Positions 32,286 through 42,274 of a DNA stretch of 64,000 nucleotides are shown piece by piece. How positions within the stretch are numbered: position 1 is the first letter of the stretch; the number at the start of each line of letters is the position of its first letter. The position numbers and the translations under genes were made by a program. Location of the stretch: assembly GCA_930367215.1 (NCBI GenBank), contig OV884056.1:317098709-317162708 (forward strand). Reading direction: 5' to 3'. The DNA comes from Pollenia angustigena. Lineage: Eukaryota > Arthropoda > Insecta > Diptera > Polleniidae. The notes beneath the pieces are model-generated. The model saw nothing but the letters and a program-made list of their open reading frames with translations, had not been told where the DNA came from and searched no databases.

Positions 32286-32364
32286 AAATTACGGCATTCG
32301 ATATCGATCGAAATTCCCATTTAAATTGTATTGTAATTTTGATCGACATCGAATGCGGTAATTT
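32286..32364. mobile_element. Short fold-back, 79 bp
   Basis: AAATTACGGCATTCGATATC at 32286 pairs inverted with the sequence ending 32364 (27 of 30 match). Confidence 0.6.
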
Positions 32365-32620
32365 GGCAGCCGTTCTTAAGGTTTTTATAAAATCACAACA
32401 CAAAGTTTATCACGTCTACTGTTAATAATAAGATAAACGCTTTTTTCTTAAAATATCGCTTGTTTCCAAACTTTTTTAATGACAAAAGAAGTAAATTTAG
32501 AGGAAAATTTTAATCACGATAAGGTTCCATATCGTCATAAAATTTCAAAAAAGCCTTAAGCTACATTCAAAAATTGTTACAGGAAAAGCAAAAAAAAAAA
32601 AAAAAAAAAAACAACATTAA

Positions 32621-32700
32621 GGATATTCACGTCAAAAGTTGCACTTTTGCGAAAATAGCAAAACATAAAAACAACCAAATAGACAATTATTTCGCACAAA
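32621..32700. repeat. Half of the fold-back family at 39671-39833
   Basis: GGATATTCACGTCAAAAGTT, GCACTTTTGCGAAAATAGCA and AGACAATTATTTCGCAC match the right arm of 39671-39833. It follows a poly(A) run. Confidence 0.6.
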
Positions 32701-32719
32701 TAATTGAATAAATTTAGGT

Positions 32720-32881
32720 CATTTTGACAAAACATCTTAAGTCAAATTTAAAAAGTTGAAAAAAAATGTTGCTTATAAAACGAATATTCATTCAAAAAAC
32801 ATTTTCGTTTTTAAAATTTTACTTTCATTTTGGTTTATTTTATTATTTGATAAAATTTTTTTAAGATGTTTTGTCAAAATG
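32720..32881. mobile_element. MITE, 162 bp (CATTTTGACAAAACATCTTA ends)
   Basis: A 21-bp perfect inverted repeat delimits the element. Fragments of the family lie at 29634 and 24172. Confidence 0.8.
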
Positions 32882-32888
32882 CCAAAGA

Positions 32889-33497
32889 TAGGCTGACTTT
32901 CAAAACGTACTAATACAAAGTTTGTATACAGTTTTACTACCGTATTTTAACCATGCACATGTACAAAGTACGGAAACAATGCAACTATGTGTTCTGTTTA
33001 TTTAAAAGTTTTGAAACGAAAGTGATGCAATGCATAATATTAGAATAAATCTGTATTGCTTGCAAACTAAATGTTAAATATTACAAAGCATCAACTTTAA
33101 AACCGATGCTCTGATTGCTTTTTGCTGCGTTACTAATACTACAATTGATGTTTTGGAAGGGGTTGCATTGCTATCTGTGGTTTTCATGGTCAACCGCGTA
33201 TGTCTATCTTTTCGATTTTGAATTGTTGATGCCATATTGCTTAATTTAAAGCGCTCTTTATATTGTTTTTAAAATTTTTGAAAACAGATAGACACATTCC
33301 GATGTTTTAACTCAATTACAAAGTTCAAAAGGTGCAATATCTAACCATAGTTTGCTCTAGAATGGTTTTTTCGGCTCCTGAAAAATTTTATTTTAAGACA
33401 TACGCGGTTGCCCATGAAAACCACAGATATATTGTACTGCGGCGTAATGAAACATTATACTTTGTTCTTATACAATTTGACGTTTTGGAAGTCAGCC
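32889..33497. mobile_element. Composite TIR element (GGCTGACTTTCAAAACGT ends) with inner fold-back
   Basis: GGCTGACTTTCAAAACGT at 32889 and ACGTTTTGGAAGTCAGCC near 33497 pair. A second right-end-like copy, GATGTTTTGGAAGG, is at about 33148. Between them CTATCTGTGGTTTTCATGG.. (33172-33206) is inverted at 33396-33430 (33 of 35). The arrangement suggests an element with a duplicated end or two copies joined. Confidence 0.6.
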
Positions 33498-33559
33498 ATA
33501 TATATTGACGTGAAAAATAACCGACATTTTTCAAAACTTTTTTAGGAAAAAAAAATTTT

Positions 33560-33895
33560 TTTTTGATTTTTATTTGAACTGTTAATTTTTAATTTTTTGA
33601 TATTCTTTAATTAAGCTTGAGTTCATTAAATTTAATTTTCATTAAATTATTTTCACTGAGGGAAAGAATTTTACAACTTGGAATTTTTGGAAATTTATTG
33701 ATAATTTTTCCTGGCTGAGAAGAACCCAGGTTCAAATCCCAGCTCAGCCAGGAAAAATTATCAATAAATTTTAATAAAAATTCCAAGTTGTAAAATTCCT
33801 ATCCTCAGTGAAAATAATTTAATGAAAATTAAATTTAACGAAGTCAAGCCTAATTAAAGAATTTCAAAAAATTAAAAAAAAAAAATTTAAAACCA
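33560..33895. mobile_element. Two SINE copies forming a ~335-bp palindrome
   Basis: The left arm (about 33560-33719, minus-strand SINE tail) and the right arm (about 33741-33895, plus-strand SINE) are inverted copies of about 155 bp. They share TTCACTGAGG, ACAACTTGGAATTTTT and ATTTTTCCTGGCTGAG. The hinge holds one B box, GGTTCAAATCC at 33729-33739. Heads and A boxes are missing, so neither copy can be promoted normally. Confidence 0.8.
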
Positions 33896-34009
33896 AGCCG
33901 AATTCATATAAGTGACATTTTTGAGTCATCTGTTTGTTGTTAATTTTTGTGTGTGTTTGCTGAATGTCAAGTTTTGTTTACATTTTGTGAAAAAATTATC
34001 TATACCTAT

Positions 34010-34865
34010 TTATATATAAAAATGAAAAATGTATGTCTACTGAACCGATTTTCCTATAAATTTCCGATTTCAATATAAATTTTTTTTGCTAGGGGCAGGG
34101 GAATTGGTACCCCTCATAGGATGCCAATATTAAATATCGCATAACTTAAGAGCCGCTGCACGCATTTTGTTGAACTTTTGGTAGTAGGATCTTCTGAGCC
34201 CCAAAATTGAAATAAAATAGCAGCGGGGGAAGTGGTACCCACCATAGGACGAAAATGTTTAATATCGCATATATTAAGAACTGTTATAGTGAGAATGTTC
34301 AAACTTTGTAGAAGTCAATCTTATGGTGTACTACACTTTTGAAAATAAAAATAAAGCGGGTAGGCGCAGGGGGGAAATACCTCCCATGGGATGCATATAT
34401 TAAATATCGCTCAACTGAAGAACTATTAAATGAAGTCTTCAAACGTGGTTAAATCTACTATTATGGTAAACTATACATTTCAATATAAAAATGGTCGGGG
34501 TAGACAGAGGAGGAGCAGTTCCCCTCATAGGTAGAAATATATATAAGAGCTGCTGCCCGCATTTTGTTTAACTTTTGGTAGTAGGATCTTCTGAGCCTCA
34601 AAATTGAAATAAAATATCAGCGAGGGAAGTGGTACCCACCATAGGCCGCCAATGTTTAATATCGCATATCTTAAGAACTGTTATAGTGAGAATGTTCAAA
34701 CTTTGCAGAAGTCAATCTTATGGTGTATTACACTTTTGAAAATAATTATTTTATAAAAATAAAGCGGGTAGGCGCAGGGGGGAAATACCTCCTATAGGAT
34801 GCATATATAAGTTATCTCTCAACTGAAAAACTATTAAAGGGAGAGTCTTCAAACGTGGTTAAAGC
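34010..34865. repeat. 397-bp tandem duplication built of ~135-bp degenerate units
   Basis: AGAGCYGCTGCVCGCATTTTG at 34149 recurs at 34546 (397-bp period) and both copies stay aligned to about 34440 and 34860. Within a copy, GGTACC..CATAGG / AATATCGCATA..AAGAACT-type units recur roughly every 130-140 bp, so the duplication is a higher-order repeat of an older minisatellite. Confidence 0.8.
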
Positions 34866-35280
34866 AGTGTAGCGAAACAAAAAAAAATCCTTTTTTATAT
34901 TTTCAACAAATAGTAGTTTTGTCATTCATGATAACTTTTTATAAAAACAAAATACATATTTAGTGTTTTTCAAAAAAAAAGGGATAGGTATGAATTTGCC
35001 TTAATTAAAACACAACAAAGGCAAACTTACTAATAAAAAACAAAAATAAATAAGTATACAAAACTTTCTTTTTTGGGTTTGTTATTTATTATTTTTCGAA
35101 AGGCGCTTGATAAAAACGTTATTATTAATTGATCAATAAAATCAATAAAAAACTAGATTTTGAATGTTTTATAACTTAGGGCTTTTTTGAAATCATATGA
35201 CGATATGAATATTAAAAAAATATCTTGCTGATTGCTAGAATTAATGGAGGAAATCTTTTTTAGCAATTATACTTTGTAAA

Positions 35281-36180
35281 GGAAAAAATGCATTGTACGT
35301 AGTACAATATAGATTTCTGTATATCTGGAGAACGGGAAGAGCCAAAGTTTCCAAATATTATAAAGTTGAAAAGTGTGTATGTTTTTATATTTGTAAAAGG
35401 TAATCTTCAACAAAGTGAAGAATAGAACCTCCTAACGGACATAGGCTATATAAGGTTCCACTAAAGAGGTTACGATGCTAAAGGCGCGCTAAACCTCCTA
35501 TACTCAGAAAATATTAATTATCGTTTTGGAAGAGATCTATAAAAGCAATAATTTCAGTACTTAAAAACAAAGCTACACGTGAGTACCCTGTTCACCCTCC
35601 ATTCCGCCTCCAGTATCCGCTCGACCGTCCCCTGACCGAATGCAAAAGTGACTATCGGCTAAAAAGCTGAACCGATTTTGATGAAAGTGGAAAAATTTAT
35701 AAGATTTTCGAACAAAAATTAGATCAGGGAAGCTTTTCTTCAAAAGTATAGTATAGTATCATATTGGTTATCAATACACAACATCTGACAAAATCTGGGC
35801 GGGATTGGAGAAGTGGGAGCGGCACCTCCCATACAAATACAAAATAGATTTCTGTATATCTGGAGAACCAGTCAAAGTTTCCAAATTCGTTCAAATTGCT
35901 TAAATGCAATGCATGACATCTAACAAAAAGTGGGCGGGATTGGAAAAGTGAGCACATAATAGATTAATTTAGAATTTAGTACACATAGCTGAGTTGTCAA
36001 TACACAAAATCTGGGTGTTATTGGATAAATGGCACCTCCCATACAAAGTTTCAAAGTTGGTACAAACATATTGGTTTTCTATGCAAAACTGTGTGCGTAA
36101 TTCTGGAAGTGGGCGTGGCACAAGATATAATTCTGTATATCCGGAGAACGACAATAGCTTATGTTTCCAACATTATATGG
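35281..36180 (+). repeat. Dispersed repeat (HINE-like subfamily), also at 39945-41560 inverted
   Basis: ACCGTCCCCTGACCGAATGC, CGGAATGGAGG-type sequence, GAACCGATTTTGATGAAA and ATTAGATCAGGGAAGC match the reverse complement of 40080-40500. AATATAGATTTCTGTATATC units recur at about 35310, 35850 and 36130. No terminus is seen here. Confidence 0.65.
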
Positions 36181-36710
36181 AGCAAAAGATTATATCGTTA
36201 GCTGAAATGCAAAACGAAGTACATACATACATAACTAACAAAAAATGCGAAATCGGTATTTTGATTATGATGCATATTAACAAGATCCTCATCCTCTTCA
36301 GTTTTTATACTCATATAATAAATATTAGACATTTTAGAAGAGAAAATCAAAAGTACGTTAATACAAGTGCAAGTACTAGGTACGTACATATATGTAAATA
36401 TCTGTAGGTACAAACTAATCCGCTCAATACCTTCTTGTATTCTATTTAAACTATATTAACCCTTAAGCCACATTTTAAGTTTTTTTTTATTATTCGTATT
36501 AAAGTTGAATTTTCGTTTTAAGTGTTTTGCTTGTAATGTTCTGAACAAATCTTCTAAAGACACGATTTTCTACGTTATTTTATCCTACAAGTGTGTCCGC
36601 TCTACAAGAATCAGTTGGCATTTTGTGTGTGTTGTACAGTGTTATTATTCCACTGAATAACAACTCACAGTAAATTTTGAATTTCTACATTGCATTTCTT
36701 ATCATCTTTT
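36181..36710. other. Unassigned AT-rich stretch
   Basis: Nothing recognised before the HINE. Confidence 0.4.
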
Positions 36711-37790
36711 TATACCCTCCACCACAATTAGTTGTGAAGAAGGTATATTAAGTTTGTCATTCCGTGTGAAACTTTTTTATTATTCATCTCAGACCCCATA
36801 AAGTATATATATTCTGGGTCCTTGAGTAATTCTAAGTCGATTTAGCCATGTCCGTCTGTCTGTCCGTCTGTTGAAAACACGCTCACTTTCGAACAACTCA
36901 AAAGAAATGAACAAACTTGGTGACAAATTGGTCGTAGTTATCCTAAGCAGTTTGGTATTGAAATCCTGCAAAATCGGTTCAGTAGGACCAGAGCTATGAA
37001 TCAAAATATGGAACCACCACCTAAAAAAATTGATAATTTTGCTACAAAAAGTAACATAAATGCTGGAACAAAGCACCGAATGAGATCAGATTTTGCAAAA
37101 ATTTGTTTTATTGGACTGGAAATCACGCTGTTAAATTTCGTGAAGATCCATCCATAATTTACCCTAAGCCCCATATAAACAGTACTCCCGGAAAACAGTT
37201 TAGTACGCCTAAAACAGTAAAAAATATCGCTACCGTAACAAAATTTGGTACATCACAGTTTTTTAGGACTAGAAATAACACTGTGAAATTTCGTGACGAT
37301 CGGTCCATATTTTACCTTAGACCTCATATAAACCCTACTACCGGAAAACAGTTTAGTACGCCTAAAACCGTAAAAAAGAATGCAATCATCGTTCGTCACA
37401 GTATTATAGGACTAGAAATGATACTGTGAAGTTTCGTGAAGATCGGTCCATAATTTACCCTAGGCCCCATATAAACCCTACTCCCGGAAAACAGTTAAGT
37501 ACACCTAAAACCATATTTAATAATGCTATCATAACAGAAATTGGTACGTCACAGTTTTAAAGGACTAGAAATGACGCTGTGAAATTTCGTGATGATCGGT
37601 TCATGATTTACCCTAGGCCCCATATAAACCCTACTACCGGAAAACAGTTTAGTCGCCTAAAACCATAATTAATAACAAACGTCACAGTTTAAGATAATAA
37701 TAACATCATACAGATATTACTCCTTAAACATTCGAACTGTCGGTGGAGGGTATCAAAGATTCGGCACAGTCGAATATAACACTCTAACTT
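36711..37790 (+). mobile_element. Full-length HINE (Helentron-associated, DINE-1-like) element
   Basis: The 5' end TATACCCTCCACC (36711) is inverted not at the 3' end but internally, as GGTGGAGGGTATC at 37742. The terminal hairpin ATTCGGCACAGTCGAAT and a short tail to CTCTAA follow. These asymmetric inverted repeats plus a 3' hairpin are the published hallmark of Helentron-derived elements. The middle holds about four tandem units (anchors near 37145, 37298, 37441 and 37594; spacings 153, 143 and 153) containing GATCGGTCCATAATTTACC. Both ends abut T-rich DNA, as expected for T|T insertion. It encodes nothing, so it would need a Helentron Rep/helicase supplied elsewhere. Confidence 0.82.
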
Positions 37791-39017
37791 TTTTTTACAT
37801 GATTTTTGATTTCCCTACAAGAAGGCTACCGGTCATTTTACTAGTTTTTTTTACTTTTTGATTGTAATTAAAAATGTAAGTTAAGTAGTTTTACATTTGA
37901 GCTGACGATATGTTATTTTTGTTATTTTTTTGTGACTACATGAAATTCATACTTTTTGTTTTTGAACAAAAATTGGGAAAAATCTGAACTTTAAATTTCC
38001 ATCTGGCACCACAAAAAAAAAACACTGTCATTTTCAAAAGGCAAAAATACAAAACGTAGATGAATATTTCTCCCTCTCTTTTCTATTCTCTGATTCCACT
38101 TATTTGCGCTGTTGTGTACAAATAATTTGATTTTTCGGACTTTTTTTTTGCAAATCAAAAGAAACAAGAACGAAACAAATAAAACTACTTTTTTTAATAA
38201 AGAATATTTAAGTGTAAAAAAATACATAAATAAAAAACGTTGAGTGTGAAAAAGGTGATAAGTTAATTTTGTTATGATTAAAGTATAATTGATTTGATTT
38301 CAATTATTGTTTAAATTTTTTTTTTAACTAAAGCAATGTGTGTATATGATGGAATCTGTGATATAATCCTGCCGTGTGCTTTCATTATTTTAAGTGTGAT
38401 GTTTTTTTTTTTACATTTACATACCTACATACCTAGTAGAATTTTGCCAGATTATAAATTGGAATTGTTTAAGTACATATTTATCTATATATGTATGTAC
38501 ATATGTATGTATTTGGGAACTCATAAATTTTTTTCAGCAAAGAACTTTATACAGCAAAATAAATTTTGTAGTCCAAGGTGTCTACACATAAATTTTTTCT
38601 GTTTAACGGCAGCAGCAACGGATTGTTGTGATTTTGAATGGTTAAATTTTTGTAATATTTTTATTTATCGTAATTACATCAAAATAATTTATTATTGTTG
38701 TTATTGTTGTTGATACTTTAAAAACGTTTGAGTCATATTTGTTGTTTTTTTTTTGATTTAAAAAATGTTTTCATAATTTTATATTTTGGTCATGTTAAAA
38801 GATTTATGAAATTCTCTTCATCATCCTTATTAAGTATTAGTAGCTTTTGCTTTGGTATTTTTGCGATTGCGTCTGAGTCAATATTATTGATTTTTCAAAT
38901 TTATTGTTGTTTTGTTTTTTTTTTTCGTTGTAATCGCAACTGGTGTTTGTTTTTATTGTGGAAAAAATTCATTCAGAAAATTGGGACAAATCACAACAAA
39001 CTGGAACTTAAAAAAAA
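37791..39017. other. Unassigned very AT-rich stretch
   Basis: Contains T-runs and a TATGTATGTACATATG microsatellite near 38490. The frames at 38336 and 38728 are low-complexity and hydrophobic only because of base composition. Confidence 0.4.
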
Positions 39018-39019
39018 TA

Positions 39020-39937
39020 TGGGCAAATCCCAGAAATAGTCCACCAACCAAAAATTTTTCAAATGAATTTTTTTTTTAATGGAATATAAGACTAGATGTA
39101 TAATTTCATTTTTATATTAAAAATATGTATTTCAATGATCATTAATGCAATATTTTTACCAAATCCTATCCCACTGCTGATTTCTTAATGTTATACATAC
39201 ATTTAGCATTATTTTAGGTGATTTTTGTGCTTAAAATAGCACTTATAGCAAACTTATCAAAATATAAATTTCGTTAAAAAAAAGTTGATATTCATAAGTT
39301 AAGAAATTAGTTTAAGAAACGCAATTCATAACAATATAATTTGTTTTGTTAAAATAAATAAAATATAATAATAAAATACTATACTGGAAAAACAGTAGCG
39401 TGCGTTATGTAGCGTTCGTCACAAAGGGTTCATAAGTGCGTCTCGAATTCTCTTATAGTCATCTTTCTTTTAAGAACTAGATTTTGTATACCTTATCATG
39501 CCAAATTCGCTAAAAATTAGGAAAACGCACTTCAACCTTTGAAGTTACTTTCACTTTTTGTAGCGTGCGTCACAAAACTTTGTGATCAATTATTTCGCAA
39601 CAAATACTCGCTAAGAAATTATGATATATGCCATTCGTAAGTACATATTAATGTCACTAAATACTATATAAGGGTATTCACATCACAAGTTCCACCCTTG
39701 CAAAAAAGCAAAAATAAAACCACAACCACACAGACAATTAGTTGTGCGTAAATAATTGTCTTTGTGGTTGTTGTAATATTTTTGCACTTTTCCTTTCTTG
39801 CAAGGGTGCAACTTGTGACGTGAATACCCCCAATATGTATAAGTTGAAGCTCTTTTGAAAGACCAAAAAATTTTTATATTTCAATCAGAAAACGCGTGCG
39901 AATGCGTGCGAGCGTTCGTCACGCAATGATTTGCCCA
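39020..39937 (+). mobile_element. TIR element (TGGGCAAATC ends, TA target), copy 1, interrupted
   Basis: TGGGCAAATC at 39020 is inverted as GATTTGCCCA ending at 39937. TA flanks both sides (39018-39019 and 39938-39939), as in Tc1/mariner-type insertion. A second copy lies inverted at 51799-52588 and aligns nearly base for base, except for a 163-bp fold-back insertion (39671-39833) here and a ~44-bp difference near 39430. It encodes no transposase. CGTTCGTCAC/GTGACGCACGC motifs recur inside. Confidence 0.85.
39671..39833. mobile_element. Fold-back MITE nested in 39020-39937
   Basis: AGGGTATTCACATCACAAGT.. at 39671 pairs with GTCACAAGTTGCACCC-type sequence ending 39833 over about 75 bp. TATATA (39665-39670) and TATGTA (39834-39839) flank it. 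The uninterrupted copy at 51799-52588 has a single TATATA at this spot, showing a 6-bp duplication (one later change) or a TA duplication in a TA run. Confidence 0.85.
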
Positions 39938-39944
39938 TATGTAA

Positions 39945-40131
39945 AAGTGCTGTATTCGGCTTTGCCGAATCTTATATTCCCTTCACCATAATTGTGAAAA
40001 ACCAATTGATCCCTATCTCATATAGTCCGATTTGGCTCTTTTTCAATACTTAAGGCCGTTTTATACTATAATACAAGTATTTTGACGAAAATGCTTCCCT
40101 GATCTAATTATTGTTTGAAAATGTTAAGAAA

Positions 40132-40163
<32 letters not shown>

Positions 40164-40510
40164 AAGGAATATGTTTTATATAATTTCATTAATTATATAC
40201 ATACATATGTACTAGCTATGCTTGCGGCGTTGCCCGCCCAGACTTAATTTTTGACTAACTGTAAAAGTAAAATAATAAGAAGCCTATTTTTCCATTTTCA
40301 TCAAAAATCGGTTCAGCTACTTAGCCGATAAATTCACTTTTGCCTTCGGTCAGGGGACGGTCGAGCGGAGACTGGAGGCGGAATGGAGGATGAACAGCGT
40401 ACTAACGTGTAGCTTTGTTTTTGAGTACGGAAATGATTTTTTTTATAGATCTCTTCTTTAACGATAATTAATATTTTTTGAGTGTAGGAGGTTTAGCAAC
40501 CCCTTAGCAT
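39945..40510 (-). mobile_element. HINE-like subfamily, 3' end and body, reversed
   Basis: On the minus strand the sequence ends ATTCGGCAAAGCCGAAT near 39951-39967, the same kind of terminal hairpin as the main HINE family. Its body matches 35300-35760. An A-run of about 32 bases (40130-40162) interrupts it. It continues beyond the insertion at 40511-41504 to about 41560. Confidence 0.6.
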
Positions 40511-40642
40511 CCCAGCAAAAACTTACATTGCAAAGTAATGAGTTAAAAAGCTAATATAACGACTCTTCACTACTTATACATTGGCATTTTAACTCATTAT
40601 TTTCACACGGTGATGTCATTGGAGGCAAGTACTTACCACCCT

Positions 40643-41165
40643 CGCTTACAAATAGGGAGTTAAATAAGTCATTACCACATTCGCTTACAAATAGGGACTT
40701 AAATAAGTTATTACTCCGATGTCACCAAAATTACAACTTACATGTCATGACTTAAAAAATTTTTTTTTTTTATTATTTTTTTTAAATTATTTTTTTTCTA
40801 TTTTTTCTTATTTTATTTTACTTCACTTTATGTTTTTTTTTCTATTTTTTCTAATTTTATTTTACTTTGTTTTATTTTTTTTCCTGTCTCTGGCGGGATT
40901 CGATCGCGCAACCTCGGTGCTGATAGACTAGCTCGCTACCAGCTAGTCTACCGGGGCAGTGTAGTTTTTATATAAAAAAACGATGTTTTTACTCAATTAA
41001 GAGCGTAAATATGAGATTAAATTATTGGAGGCAACTACTTACCACCCTCGCTTTCAAATAGGGAGTTAAATAAGTCATTACCACATTCGCTTACAAATAG
41101 GGAGTTAAATAAGTCATTACCACATTCGCTTACAAATAGGGACTTAAATAACTTATTACTCCGAT
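40643..41165 (+). repeat. 39-bp tandem repeats in two blocks
   Basis: CGCTTACAAATAGGGASTTA starts at 40643 and 40682 in block 1, and at 41049, 41088 and 41127 in block 2; the period is exactly 39. Both blocks are followed by ATTACTCCGATGTCACC. The unit carries AAGTCATTACC, a motif also found next to the right TIR. Confidence 0.85.
40752..40958 (-). mobile_element. tRNA-derived SINE (second family) with tRNA-like head
   Basis: The minus strand reads CTGCCCCGGTAGACTAGCTG (A-box-like TAGACTAGCTGG) then GCGATCGAATCCCGCC (B-box-like) about 45 bases on, followed by a ~140-bp A-rich tail. A perfect 10-bp palindrome, TAGACTAGCT/AGCTAGTCTA, replaces a normal D arm, so this is a SINE head or tRNA pseudogene rather than a working tRNA. 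Confidence 0.6.
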
Positions 41166-41560
41166 GTCACCAAAATTACAACTAACATTTCATGACTATA
41201 AAATTTCAGTACAGCATAATTTTTCATATTCAAATTTATTACAAATTGTTTTTTATATATATAATAAAAAAAAAAAACAAATTGTAAGAACAAATATTTT
41301 AAATCAATTTGTATTAGATTTGAAAAAACTTCAACCGTAGATGCATTTTATTACGAATGAATTATAAATTTCGTTAATCAATTTCGTTATCAGATTATAT
41401 GTCAGCCACTACCAAATTACTTCTATGTAATGCAGATGGTATGAAGTAGTCATTGAAAAGTAAGTTGTTCAGTAATAGCAAGTCATTACCAAGTTTTTGC
41501 TGGGATCCTAACCTCTTTAGTGGAGTTAACCTTTTACAAACATAAAAACATACACACTTT

Positions 41561-42274
41561 TCAGCTTTATAATATTAGGATAGATACACATATATATGGC
41601 GGATTTCATGTCAAGTGACCCAACTTTTGAAATAGATGACTTCGATTTGGATGACCAATTTGCACCAAGGTCGGTCCTATTGGATAGCAATTAAGACACA
41701 AATTTTCAACAAGATCGGTCCAAAAGTTTCTAAGTTAGAGGGGGTCGAAATTTTGGCCAAACAGGTATGTTTTGGTGTTAGCAAAATTTGTCCCAAGCAA
41801 ACAGACGCGGATTCAGTGGACACGGCTTTTTTTGGACGAAGTTCAGCCTGTGGAGATTTCCTAGTTGCTGTTGCTAATCAACACGTGGACGATTAAAACT
41901 TGCAGATACAGCAGTCGTTGCCAGGCGACATGCCCAATTTTTGGGATTGATATTAAAACACATTTATGTTTAAAATCGTTTTAAATACAAAATTCTTTTC
42001 TTCACTAAACACTTAAATGTAACTTAATTCACCGATGTGGTAAATTTAAATGCATTTTAAGTTTCCATTTGAAAAACTTAGCAAGTTGGTCTCAATATTA
42101 AACCAATGCAACAACAACAGGCAAAACAATAGCAAACAACTGTTTAAAATAGGCTGTTTTCCTAAACGTGTGTTCACAATGTATCAATACCGTGTTGATG
42201 CATTGTGTACTTAAATTTTCACCTACTTTGTATTGTATATCAATATGGTTTGCATCTACATTATTTTAACTGCT
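41561..42274. other. Unassigned
   Basis: 41600-41900 is less AT-rich and open in one frame, but the frame has no known domain. Nothing else recognised. Confidence 0.35.

Larger units (their letters stand above)
40511..41504. mobile_element. TIR element, 994 bp (CCCAGCAAAAACTT ends), inserted in a HINE-like repeat
   Basis: CCCAGCAAAAACTT at 40511 is inverted as AAGTTTTTGCTGGG ending at 41504. The flanks TTAGCAT and ATCCTAACCTCTTTAG rejoin to match the uninterrupted relative at 35455-35485 read in reverse. AT on both sides is the likely 2-bp duplication. Inside are two blocks of 39-bp tandem repeats with a tRNA-derived SINE between them. Confidence 0.82.

Noticed and set aside
37103..37429. 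108-codon frame with internal repetition
   Set aside because: Translation of the ~150-bp HINE minisatellite, not a protein.
38336..39039. Two hydrophobic frames that look like membrane proteins
   Set aside because: Phe/Ile/Leu/Cys richness comes from T-rich DNA; there is no start context or conserved motif.
40892..40957. tRNA gene on the minus strand
   Set aside because: A and B boxes are recognisable, but the D arm is a 10-bp palindrome and a long A-rich tail follows, so it is called a SINE head.
41636..41896. 86-codon frame in slightly GC-richer DNA
   Set aside because: Looks like part of an old transposon, but no domain or paired repeat supports a specific call.
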